Both the position numbers and the translations under genes were made by a program. A stretch of DNA of 26,596 bases from Zancudomyces culisetae (taxonomy: Eukaryota; Kickxellomycota; Harpellomycetes; Harpellales; Legeriomycetaceae): NCBI GenBank assembly GCA_001969505.1, contig LSSK01000240.1:1-26596 (forward strand), read 5' to 3'. The notes under the pieces are model-generated. The model was not told the DNA's origin, did no database searches, and saw only the letters and a program-made list of their open reading frames with translations. Positions 8,724 through 20,600 of this stretch are shown piece by piece (the first letter of the stretch is position 1; each line of letters opens with the position of its first letter).

Positions 8724-10321
8724 ATGGACATTCAAACACTGATTACATTTATCGGGGCATTCGATCCTGCAATAGGAGTTGTAGTTTCCTTAATTGGCTC
8801 GATTGGACATTCCGTAGGCTTTACTTTGCAAAAAAAGGCACATAATGACAGGGAAATTCGGTATGGATTTAGCGAACTCAATTCAGACCCGGAAATGCCC
8901 AACGTAAAGAAAAAGCCACCACCTGTGTTTCTTGACCCAACATGGTTGACGGGTTTTATAGTGTATATTTCCTGTTCTGGAATATGTCCAGCTGTTGCGC
9001 TTTTATATCTACCTGTGTTTGTAGCAGCACCGTTAAGTGCAGTCAATTTGGCTGCAAATACAATATGCGCAGGATTAATACTTGGGCGCAAAATCACCAG
9101 GAATGATTATTTTAATACAGCTCTTGTAACAATAGGTGCAATCTGGATCGCCATTTTTGCAACCATCAAGGAGAGTTCCCGGTCGCTCGATGATTTGCTG
9201 AAACTCTATAAACGACCCATCTTTATTATATATTTTGTTCTCTATGAGGTAATGGTATTTGTTTTAATCATAATCGAACTGAGACTCAGGAATAACTACA
9301 AAAAGTTGAGAGAAAGAGTGGAGAGCGCGCTTGAGTTGGAAAACAAACTGCGAAAAAACAAATCCAGTGTTGACGTTGAAGATGTTTCCCTTAGCATGGA
9401 GGATAATCTTTCGAAGTTGAGTATTCAGAATGTAGAGAATACTCCCCAACGGGATGGTTATAAGTCAGATAGTACAAATATTGCTGGAGGTAGTAGATCT
9501 GGTTCAGAAATCAGCATAATAGAAGACACACCACTACTGGGCGATAGTAAAAATGTCAGCGGAGCCGAACTTCACTGGTTTGGTAGCAAGACCAATGTTT
9601 TGAAAAGCGGTAAACTCAGCAAACTCATTCCTTTCTGCAAGAATCAAATGTACGATCAACCTGCGAGCAGTACAGCCCCTTTACTAGGGTCCGAACCCGA
9701 AGGTCAGGGTACCCGTACAAATTACGGTATTGGTCATCTTGATGAAGGACAGCCACAATCGCAGGTGTTGCTGGTTGAACTAAATAGTGTAGAAAACAAG
9801 GCTGGCCTTCTTTCGGGGCTTATTTCCGGATTTGTGTGTAGTCAGTCAATACTATTTACAAAAACGAGTATCGAACTAATATCCTTTTCATTAAAAGAGA
9901 AGAATCAATTCACCACGCCGCTAGCTTGGCTTATCGTTTCAGCGCTTGTTGTCGCTGCCCTTGGAAATGTAAGTTTGTCCATTTTTTTTCTTACCCGTTG
10001 ATTCGTTCATTTGTCTTAATTACGTTTTTAATAGGGTAAAATGGCTCCAAAGTGTTATATTACTAATGATAAATCATATACAAAAATACCTTTTAGCTTT
10101 ATTACTTTAACAGAGGATTGAGACTGAGCAGCACTATTGTACTAGTACCTTTGGCTTTTAGTAGCTATACCTTGTCCGCATTAATCAACAGCCTGATTTA
10201 CTATGACCAATTCAACAAATTTACAACTTCTCAGATAATAAATGTCCTAATTGGGCTATCTACGGTGTTCGTTGGTGTATTCTTATCCTCCAGATCTGAG
10301 CGTTCGCACCATGAAGTATAG
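8724..10321 (+). CDS. NIPA-type (DUF803) magnesium transporter-like membrane protein
   Basis: Two exons, 8724-9968 and 10097-10321, encode 489 residues. The ATG at 8724 has A at -3 and G at +4. Nine hydrophobic segments (about residues 14-34, 74-92, 94-120, 130-148, 164-185, 361-382, 398-418, 425-448 and 459-479) match the NIPA fold. The APLSAVNLAANTICAGLILG and LYYFNRGLRL...INSLIYYDQF stretches are family-like. NIPA proteins transport or facilitate uptake of Mg2+ at endosomal or plasma membranes. Between TM5 and TM6 sits a hydrophilic loop of about 170 residues, absent from the ~330-residue animal NIPAs. It is Ser/Lys-rich and carries EDTPLL (267-272), an acidic dileucine-type sorting motif, plus TAPLLG (318-322). 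Joining LGN to LYYF at the chosen intron restores the expected TM7-TM8 sequence. The exact ion and compartment are inferred. Confidence 0.88.
9969..10096 (+). other. Intron in NIPA-like gene
   Basis: The intron is 128 nt, phase 0, with donor GTAAGT (9969) and acceptor CCTTTTAG ending at 10096. TTACTAATGA near 10060 is a good branch-site match, 25-40 nt before the acceptor. The later AG ending at 10113 would break the frame. Confidence 0.85.
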
Positions 10322-10718
10322 AGCATGTGTTTTAATCACAGTTATTTTAGAGTTGTGTTCATTAGCATATTATTGTAATTAGACTTTATATTGATGCACT
10401 TTTCAAATACTAAGCAAATAACGCATAACAGTAGAGCAATCGCGCTTTTTTTATTTAATGACTTGGACTTTTGTTTCTTGGAAATACTCAACTTTACTGG
10501 AACCTAATAGATAAGAAGCTAACCTTTGTATTTTTATTAACTTTTTTTAAAAAGAAGTGCAACATAATATGCGGTGATGTTTTAAAAGACTAAGAGTGTT
10601 ATGAGCAGAGTATAAGGAATTCTGTTGGTTATGGGTTTTGGAGTACTATGCTATAGATAAAAAGACCAACCCGAATAGAAAAGGATATTGTATTATATAT
10701 ACATATATTTGGTACAAT

Positions 10719-10724
10719 AATAAA
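10719..10724 (+). terminator. Possible poly(A) signal of NIPA-like gene
   Basis: AATAAA lies about 400 bp after the stop codon, in an AT-rich 3' region. It is the only clear hexamer in the likely 3' UTR range that I noted. Confidence 0.35.
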
Positions 10725-13235
10725 AAGGCGTTTGGGCTTGTTTTATACTATGTTTGGAAGGGCTAATACATACTTTTCCTGTTTTAATATTTATGGTTCG
10801 TTTTTTTTTCCACAACACGTATTTCTATAGTAGATTTAGGGATTGGTTAACCTCGGCTGTTCGACTGTATTGCTTTTAGTGTATCTATAGGTTCAGGCTA
10901 CTAAACTTTTTGGTATTCACACGCTTTGATTGTGCGATAGTGGTCAAGCAAACACAGTATTATGAATAGATCAGTGATACGTCTAGTACCTGCTTTCTAG
11001 TTGCATTTTCCATTATTTTCCACTATTTTTCATGAGCATAACGAATAACTTGAATGTCATTTTGATAAAGTATAGTGCACCCATACTCGGGTTTGAATTA
11101 GACTCATTCAAAATAAGATATGTTACAGACTGAACTGGTCATTTGTCTATCATAAGTGAGGAGACAAAAGTACTTGGCTAATCCCAAGAGAATGTTTATT
11201 CAAGTCGCCCCAGGGTTCGAATGACTTTGCAATAGAGCAATTGTTATTTACTATATAATTAATAGACCTAATTGCCAGACATAGTGTCATAAGATGGGGA
11301 TGGGCAATGGAGTAGGTTGCATGCCCGAGATTCCATTACACCTAGATAAATATGGCAACACTATGGGGTTAAAAATCACTTTATTATGAGATAAGTTGGC
11401 TAACTTTTCAATTCATTTTTTTCTCTTATGAAAGAGGGGTGGGTTAGCCACTAGATTTGAATGTGGAAGTTGATATTGAAGCTAATCATAATTTAATTGA
11501 TGCGAATTATAATGCTAATTCCCGAAGACCAGCAAAACACCACCTTATATCTATTGTAAAATAAAACCTATTACATTTGACCGCCAAATTGTGTAGGTGT
11601 ATTTGGTGATGAGAGGAAGAAATAAGAAAACAAAAAGTGGTTTGGGAACCGCTCCATTTTGCTTCCAAAGTCGATTTTGAAAAATGGAAGCAATTCCTGT
11701 GTTATTAGCACATCTACCATGAGGAGTGAACAGTAGGTCCCATAGTCATTCCCCTTTCTTTGCTCAAAGGTGGTAATTTGGTGCGGAATTCAAATGCCGA
11801 AACTGCTTTTTTTTCTTTTTTTTTGGAAGGATTCTTGGGAAGGATTGGGTGAATATACGTATTTTTAAACTGATTAGCTATTACTTCAAGCGCAGGAGCC
11901 ACTCAGTTCGCTTGGTTAACAAAAGAATGATGGGTAACACAAAATAAAATAACGAAATGTTAATGAAATATGAACACCAACTTAGTAAACTCAACACAAC
12001 GTTGGGTAGACCCATTATATTTTAAAGGCGAAATTAAAGCTATTAATTGCTTTTAAATGGTATAAACACCTACAAAGAAGGACAAAAATATCTCAAAGAA
12101 ATACACTCGCATATTCTTTTCAAAAGTAAATGCAATTCAGTTATTACGACCCAGAAGCGCAGTCGAGTTGAGTAGAGGAGCGATATAAAATTGGAAACAG
12201 CGGCAAGTGGGTGGTAAATCCTGTGCTAAATGAGACTTGATAAATAAGTATAAATTGACATGGGCTACAAATATAAAAAATTTTTAAGGGGTAAGACGGT
12301 ATATAGCTGCAGGAATTGTGGCGCGCATTTAACGACAAAGGACTTTTTAATTTCAACGGTACGTACTATATATATATATATAAATCCTTTAAGAGACACA
12401 ATGGGAATACGAATGCAAAAAAGAAACTAAAACTGAGGGAGGTGTGGGGCAGTTATTGTATAAAACCTTGAAATTATATTTAAAATTGTATTTTAAATTG
12501 AGCTCAAGGTCATGGTTTAACCAAGACACCTTTTAACACAAGTATTTTGCTAACAAACAGGAGTATCAAGGGAGATATGGAAGAGCTCATTTATTCAAAG
12601 CTGTGTAAGTATAGACAATTGTATTTAGGGTCATGGAATTACTTTGAATATATAAAGCATATAATACTGGAACAGCATTAATTGCTTATCAGATACAATG
12701 CCACCTGTGCATTTTTCGGATAAAAATTCGGATAATTGGGCTAAGCAGAAAGAAATAAAGCATAAAAATTACAATTAAATAGGGTCAACTCCACAGAGGG
12801 AAAGAGACAAGAAAGAGCAATGACAACAGGGTTTCATATAGTGTGTGATGTTTCTTGTGAGCAGTGCAGCACATATATTGGCTGGAAATACGTAAGTTAA
12901 GTGGATACAGATCAGGGGGGGGAGGCCCTTGACACTTTATAACAAAACTAAAACGATATAATTTGCTAACTTATAGATTTTTGCATACAAGACGGATCAA
13001 AAATTCAAGGAGGGAAAGTATATTTTGGAAAAGCAGTTAATAAAAGGCACCCGAGCAGTATAAAGTACAGAACAAATGGAATTGTAATAGTGGTAAAAGA
13101 AAAGGAAAGAAAAGGAATACACGATATTTATTCGTTTTTTTTTAGTGTAGTATAGTCACAGCATTTGTAAGTATTTCCCCAATCCATAGCATTTGTTTTG
13201 ATTATAGGTTTACTTGTTGTCCATAATCTCAACAA

Positions 13236-13277
13236 GGGGGGGGGGGGGACGAGAGGGAAAGGGATTGAGATGGGGAA
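13236..13277 (+). repeat. G13 run and G-tract cluster (quadruplex-capable)
   Basis: Thirteen consecutive G are followed within about 30 bp by GGG, GGG and GGGG, which is enough for an intramolecular G-quadruplex on the + strand. It is conspicuous in an AT-rich intergenic region. The run length may be inexact because of sequencing error. Confidence 0.6.
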
Positions 13278-14639
13278 GATGGTTATCAAGTTAAAAGATG
13301 TTGAGATGGATGATGAGACTAAAGATTCTTGACAAAACCCTTTTATTTTTATGGCATTAAGCTGGTTTATTGTGTTAACAACTGTCAAAAAATAAAATAA
13401 AAAACAAAGTAACAAAACTATTAAAATGAAAAAAGTAAAAATACATATACTCTTAGCTAGAGGTCTAATGAACAAGTGGATAAAAGACGATACAAACCTA
13501 TTTTTTCAAAAGAAAAAAGTTATTGTCAGTGTCATTTAAGATATAATATACCAATTCACAAGTGTAAGGTACCCAAGCAAGGAAAAAAGTATAAAACAAA
13601 AGAATAATATTCAGAACAATTAGGTTTTCTTTCAAATTATAATCAGTCAGGGATAACTGTAAATATAAAATTGGTCATCATTTAAAATCAAACTCGATCT
13701 TTTGCTTTATAATCCATTTTACCTTGTTTGATAGAGAGTAAAAAAAAAGAAATAATCTTCATCTCCCGATACATAAAAAAATGTATAGTTTCCAACCTCG
13801 ATATAATAAGACAAAGAAGTCTCAACAATAACGATGATGGGGAGTGTGAAGTAGATTGGGGGATTTAACCAAATAATAAGATAAAATGTTTGCAAGAAAA
13901 TCCTTACCTTTTCTCTCGAGCAAAAAAAAAAGACAAACCAAGTAATAGTCGCAGATGGGGATAAGCTGACAAGCTGGCTGGCGCAACCGGCAGTGCAAGA
14001 ACTATGAACAGGAATATGAGAAAAAGTATATACTCATCATCATAACTGAGTTTTTTTTATAATGGGAATTCTAGCTTTATATACTTTTTTTTTTACGCAC
14101 TTTGGAAGAAAAAATTTTTCCTTTTTTTACTACAAATTAATTGCTGCTTTAAAGAGGGGGGAAGTAAAAATTTTTTTTTAGTACCCAGTAAACAGATGAA
14201 ATTGGGATGGGCTTTTGAAAATGATAATCAACAGATCAAAGTAATCATTTTTTAGCACAGAAAAGTGAGGGATACAGGCAAATAAATGACAAATTTCAAA
14301 GAAGGGAGAGGAAAGAGGGAATAAGAAGAAAAACTATAAGAAAGTGTGAACGTATTTGCTAGCAGCATCTAATGGGTGCTTGGTATGTATAACTCCAGTG
14401 AGTTTCACACAGAGTTTACATGTTTAAGCAAAAAGTATGGGCTTGTTTGTTTGTTTGTTGTGTTTACATTACATTACATTATATAATAATAATAACATTA
14501 TTGACATTATCCTAAAACTTGGTAATTGAAACAAGTGAATAAAATTGAACGGAGTTGTATTATTACTGCAAACACTAGAGTGATGAATAAATAAAGCAAA
14601 AATATTTAAAATTGGTGAAAATTCTTTGATTGATTGAAA

Positions 14640-14659
14640 GGGGGGGGAGGAGGGAGGGA
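14640..14659 (+). repeat. G-rich tract at 3' end of giant gene
   Basis: G8, then AGGAGGGAGGG, begins a few bases past the stop codon of the minus-strand gene. The G-rich strand is the template strand, so the mRNA would carry a C-rich tract. A quadruplex on the template could slow polymerase near the gene end, but no effect can be shown from sequence. Confidence 0.55.
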
Positions 14660-14665
14660 TAATGT

Positions 14666-17600
14666 TCAGACATCAAAAATGACTACACATTCCTTCAGTG
14701 CTTTGCAGTCGGGGAATACCAAAAGAAGTTCACTCAGTTGGATGTACAAAGCATCTATTCGTTTGTAAATATTGGAAATAACAAAAGACGGGTTGTTGGT
14801 GGAGAAACTAAGTTCAGCTACAGGATTGGAAAAGTCAGATGAATGAAGCTGTTGGAGGTTGTGTGTGTTTGCTAGAGAGTGGGGATCGAATAAAGACAAG
14901 AGTAGCTCCAATTTGTAATTCAATGATGTTCCACTAGTACTGTACAACACGTTTTTATCATAAGGTGTGTGGCTTTTTGGGTTAACAGGTACCGATATTT
15001 GATGCTGTACTTGTGAAGGCGATAAAGGTTCAGTAAAAACCACAAGTTTGTTGGTAGAAAAAGAGAGTAATTGGTCGTAAAGGTGGCCAAAACCAGGGAG
15101 GTTAGGAGTTCCGTGGGGGGTTTCAGATGGTTCAGGTGCAAACAAGGTATAGGAATAGTCCAGTANNNNNNNNNNNNNNNNNNNNNNNNNNNNNNNNNNN
15201 NNNNNNNNNNNNNNNNNNNNNNNNNNNNNNNNNNNNNNNNNNNNNNNNNNNNNNNNNNNNNNNNNNNNNNNNNNNNNNNNNNNNNNNNNNNNNNNNNNNN
15301 NNNNNNNNNNNNNNNNNNNNNNNNNNNNNNNNNNNNNNNNNNNNNNNNNNNNNNNNNNNNNNNNNNNNNNNNNNNNNNNNNNNNNNNNNNNNNNNNNNNN
15401 NNNNNNNNNNNNNNNNNNNNNNNNNNNNNNNNNNNNNNNNNNNNNNNNNNNNNNNNNNNNNNNNNNNNNNNNNNNNNNNNNNNNNNNNNNNNNNNNNNNN
15501 NNNNNNNNNNNNNNNNNNNNNNNNNNNNNNNNNNNNNNNNNNNNNNNNNNNNNNNNNNNNNNNNNNNNNNNNNNNNNNNNNNNNNNNNNNNNNNNNNNNN
15601 NNNNNNNNNNNNNNNNNNNNNNNNNNNNNNNNNNNNNNNNNNNNNNNNNNNNNNNNNNNNNNNNNNNNNNNNNNNNNNNNNNNNNNNNNNNNNNNNNNNN
15701 NNNNNNNNNNNNNNNNNNNNNNNNNNNNNNNNNNNNNNNNNNNNNNNNNNNNNNNNNNNNNNNNTCAATGTCATTTTCCATAGCGTTGGTCTTTTTAAAC
15801 TTTACAGCGTTGATGATAAATAAATCAAGTAGCTTCGAGATTAGTGACAGCGCGTGTGTAGTCAACAATGGTGGCGACAATAGCGGTGAATATGTAGATG
15901 TAGATGTAGATGTAGATGTAGACTTTCCGCCCTTGACTTGGTGTACTTCAAGAGTTTTAAAATGACCCAGTAACAGGGCTGTAGCTCTGGACAGGATGGA
16001 TAGTCCCAAGTCTAGGAGGATGCAGGGGTTGGTGTTGGAATTGAACTTGGAATCGTTGGAATTTGGCTTAAAGCTGCGAGTAGTTTTTCCATCGCTGTTT
16101 AGTCGAATAAATACGCTATTTAGCGAACTTTTGAATAGCTTAAGAATGTAATTGAGGTGGAGTGTTTTGTCAATGCTCTTGAGGTTTACAGGTATGGATT
16201 CTTTGTTGATATCGGTATGAGGATAGTTTTTTATAGCGAGTAGAGATGATTTAAGCATGTACAGGGATGTAGTGATGGAATTTAACAAGAATTCAAATTC
16301 ATAAACGGGAATCTTAGCCAAAGATAAAATGTTGGGGGTTAAAGTTAAAGTACCAGGAATAGAGGTATAGCAGTTAGAACATGCAAACAGAACTGATAAA
16401 TGCAGAGGACTGATTTTCTGGATGTGTGCTGATTGGCTTTGAGAGTAAGTTGGTTCAGAAGAGGTTTTCGTGACGAGAGACTCAATGTATTGTGGAAAGT
16501 AGCGTTTAGAGACAATGTCATAAATACCATCTACAAAGTTAGATCTGAAAGCATTCAAAACCAGTTCAGAGTGGTTTGGTTGTTTGAATTCATCATCAGT
16601 ACTACTGGTATTTTCAGAAGAGTGAGAGTGCAAGAATGGGGAAATCGAGTTTAGTAAACTAATGGCTATCCCTTGGTTGTTGTTGAGGAACATCGAGTTT
16701 GAAACAAAAATATGTGATAGCAGCGAAAGAACTTGCTGTGGTTGAATCCCACTGGTAGTATCGGGTAGCTTGTATGGTTGGGAGCCAAGCCGGCCTGAAT
16801 CAGTAATTGCCTGTTGACTTGAACGAGTGAGGATATACAGAGATGGTAAAGATAAGGATAAGGATGTGGATGTGGATGTGGATGTGGATGTGGATGTGGT
16901 GAGGAATATCGGCAGGGAAGATGAGTAGGAGACAGAATAATTATTATTGGATGCAAAATTGCTAAAACTATTACCATTGGTTTTTGAATCCGTATATTCA
17001 TCAGAGGTATGGAAAATACTATCGAAAATCGATAGCTGCGTTTTCCCATCGTTGCAAAGTTGTGGGAGAATAGGTGGTGTGGTAGAACAGGATAAGTTAA
17101 GGTTGTAGTTGAGCCCCAAATCATTCAATAATTGGCCAATTCCCACGTTTCCAAAAAGCAAAAAATCAATGGCAGTATCGCGCTTGGTCGATGGGGCAAA
17201 CTTGAAGCGAAGCAGATCCAATACAGTATAAAAAGAAGATGCCGACAGTCTTGAAATCTTGCTAGCAGTGAGAATGACGAGCAGCATTATCGTTAATCCA
17301 GTAGTGTTCTTAGATGAATCACTGGTCGAAAAGCTAATTTTGATCATGTTTTCGTATATTATAGACAGATCTACAGCAGGGAACAAGAAATTCATGTTGT
17401 AAATACTGGACAAAAGTATCAAAGAGCGGGTAACATCCTTCTCAGTCAATAATTTATCGAAAACTGCTCTACAAAACGAAGACTTTTTCGATAACCTATT
17501 CAGTTCAACTGGTTCGTTGGTTTGTCTTTTACGGTTGGGATAGGCCAATAATGGATCAGGGGCTGTTAGTTTGTATACCGAGTTAAGCATTGATAGCAAC

Positions 17601-20600
17601 CAGCACCTTATTCGCTTGGATTTCAAATCAGGACCGGCATTATTGTTCTTAAAACCCGCACTGCCATCCGCGAGTACAGCTGAGTGAAACATTAGCATTG
17701 ACGATAGCTTTTCCAAGATTTCACTATCGTAAAACTCAACCAGCTCAGTGTACTTGGCGCTATTTGTATTGCCAAGTTTTGATACCGGCTTGAAGAGAGT
17801 CAAGATCGTAAAAATGGACATTACTGTATTACCGCTGTGAGGATTGGCGGAATGAGTAAAAGTGGATACCGTATTAGCTGATCCAGGTGCAGGTGTGCTT
17901 TTAAGTATTGGATTCTGGTCGCAGTTTATGTTGTAAACGCTCGAGAGTTTGTGTTTGTCAATACAGAGGGGACTCTCAAAAGGACCCATTTCTCCAGAGT
18001 TGATCATAGTCTCTGAAAATATCAGAGTTTCAAGTGCAAGGGTCTTGTATAAACCAAGTAACTTCTCATTAGCTGCGTTGTCCTCGAGGTGAAGGCAATC
18101 GAGAATAAATTTGTCATACACAAGATTCAGCAGTGTTGATAAGGATGAAAATAGAACGGCGGCGAGTGTATGTTGTTCAGCTGTGTACAAAACAGTAAAA
18201 ACAGGTCTCAGCGCCTGCAAAGCATTCTCGATCGCATGTTGAAGAGCACTTGAACCGATATCCTCATCTGTTGAGGTGGAATTTTTAAGAGCATGGATAC
18301 AATATTGGATCAAGTAACTAGCATTTACAAAAGTATCAAATACTCGCTCCTCTGGACTCACTACAATGCAGCCATTTATGTTGTGAATGGTTTCTGAAGT
18401 GGTTTCTGAACAATTAACATGATGCAATAGAGATTTTAGCCTGCAAAATTCGTTGAATGCGACGACGTATTTTTCCGTCTTTTGGATTTTATCGTAATAT
18501 TTGACATTACTGTTTGACACCTGGTGTAAATCAAGTTGATGAATATTATCGAATAGACTGGAAACTCGATGAAATTCGTTTTTGTTCAAAACCACAAACT
18601 TTGCTAGAAATGCGATACTTGCAATCACAACCTCGCAATCATCAAGCACGGAGAGCAGTGGTTCTGGGCTAATCAAGTTTGAAAAATATCTGTAGATACT
18701 TTCACTCAAAACTCCAACCAGCTTCGTAATCAAAGTTTCGGTTCCTTGGTTTGTTTCACTATCGCCACTAATCGATACCTCACGCTTATCGATACTATCT
18801 AGATCTAGGCCGGCAAACATTGTATTTTGATCAACAAGTAGAATAGAACCAATCCATTCAGTGGAACTATAAATCAGCGGGAGGTTGTATTTTGCGTCTT
18901 CTCGATTATCCGAGTACAGCAGAAATGATGAAGTGAAAGTGGAGGTGGAAGCGGAAAAAACAGGTGGTAAGGGTTTAATAAACCTCCTTATACAGTGCTC
19001 ACTAAGCGCAAACCCAAGTTGATGATAGCCGATTTTTTCAAGCGCTCTTATCAGACCACCAATAAAAAGAAGACTATTCGAAATTATATTTGGAGTATTT
19101 GCTTTGTTGCCTGCCAAATCCAGCAGATATCCAAATACATCCAATACTACTTTGTCAATATTAACATCTTTAAACTCTTGGTTCTCCAAGCTAGACATTG
19201 CTATAGATGTTGATGTTGATGTTGATGTTGATATTGGTTTGAGCTGTTGATTTAGATCAGATTTCAATAATGAGTTGGTAAAAAACCTTGATGAGAGTTC
19301 AATTATTGATTGGGGTTGTTGATGATATTCATACATGGTAATGTTGTTGTGAATATCATTTATTAGCATGTTCAGCTTGCTCTTAAATTTGCCAACCCCA
19401 AAATCAATCGCGTTTGTAACTTTTGAGAAATCGCATGACAAGTAGCAATAGGCCAAACCAGAACTTATCCCCGTTTCCCATTTGTCTCCGATGTACATTT
19501 GCGAAAGCTTATCAATAGAGTTTCCAAGAATAGACGATGATTTCAATACCTTTGAACTGCCTGCTGTAGTATTAGTAGAAGAAGAAGTAGTAGTACTAGT
19601 GGTGGTTGTAGGATTTCCAAAATACAAACTCCTAACCATTCCCGACACCTCTTTATCCATTAAGATCGCCAATGCCTTTGACCAACCATTGTTTACTAAC
19701 ATTGCTATATCTGTGGTTACCTGAATATCTTTACCAATATTTACTATAAACTCAACAAGCTCTGGCGAGGTTAGTTCAACTCTCCAAATCCACAACTCAA
19801 TCGGGTATGCAGACAGCACTCTCCACCCAAGCCCATGAGTGGGTGTATCATTCTTTCCGTATATGGTAATTGGGTATATATATTTCTCTAAGATTTCTGC
19901 AGCAAAGATTTCTTTAGGTGATGGCTCTGTAATGTAAGTAAGCTGACCATCATCCGCAACTGTCCGTTCAGCAATGGTTATCTCTCCACAGTACTTTGGC
20001 AGAATTTTGAAATATTCCAAAATTCCAGAAGCCAATTCTGTCTCCAGCGCTTCGCCGCTCAGGACCTCACCAGCCAGTTTGTCTGCATGTTCCAATGTTT
20101 TCCACACTGCTATACTATCTATTTCACTTGTTGTGACACATTTGGTTACCACGTTGAAGTACATTGCAGCTACTTTTATCCATCCAAGCGATCCAGGTCT
20201 CTTTGGGTTGTGTATACTTGAATGTATTTTGCCAAATTTAGTTGATATTTTTCGTCTAACCAAAGCTAGAATTGTTGGACAGAAATACTCGCCATCCTTC
20301 TCCAAAAGATCCATCAATATCGCTGTCGAAACTAACTCCAACTCAATCTCAATCTCAATCTCAAGCTCAGACTTAGGCTGAATTCCAGACCGATTTTGGC
20401 TCGCCAAATCCCTATCACATTCTTCAATCATTCTTACCAAGTCGTTTAGTGCTCTATGGTTGCTCATTACTAGCTTACCCATCACTCGCAGTGCTATTAC
20501 CCTGAATCGACTTTCTGTCTTGCTAACATATAGTTTGGTTGCTACTCTGACAATTTCACCCGTACAAACTGCATCTTTGCTCGATCCCAGCCCACCCAAA

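Larger units (their letters stand above)
10322..14665. other. Long intergenic region between convergent genes
   Basis: The upstream gene points in from the left and the giant gene from the right, so both 3' ends face this 4.3 kb. No ORF with an ATG, domain or splice partner was found. The + strand is rich in G and A from about 12.8 kb on, with G-runs at about 12915 (G8), 13236-13248 (G13), about 14155 (G6) and 14640-14647 (G8). Simple repeats include (TA)n near 12366-12380, (TTTG)n at about 14443-14460 and (TTACA)3 at about 14464-14480. No RNA gene was recognised. Confidence 0.55.

Noticed and set aside
11200-11235. tRNA-like B-box (GGTTCGAATG)
   Set aside because: The bases flanking TTCGAAT do not form a T-stem, and no matching D-arm or acceptor stem is present.
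13128-13475. Minus-strand hydrophobic ORF of 115 codons
   Set aside because: It starts at TTG with no ATG nearby, and crosses a G13 homopolymer that yields a Pro run. The hydrophobic part comes from A/T-rich low-complexity DNA.
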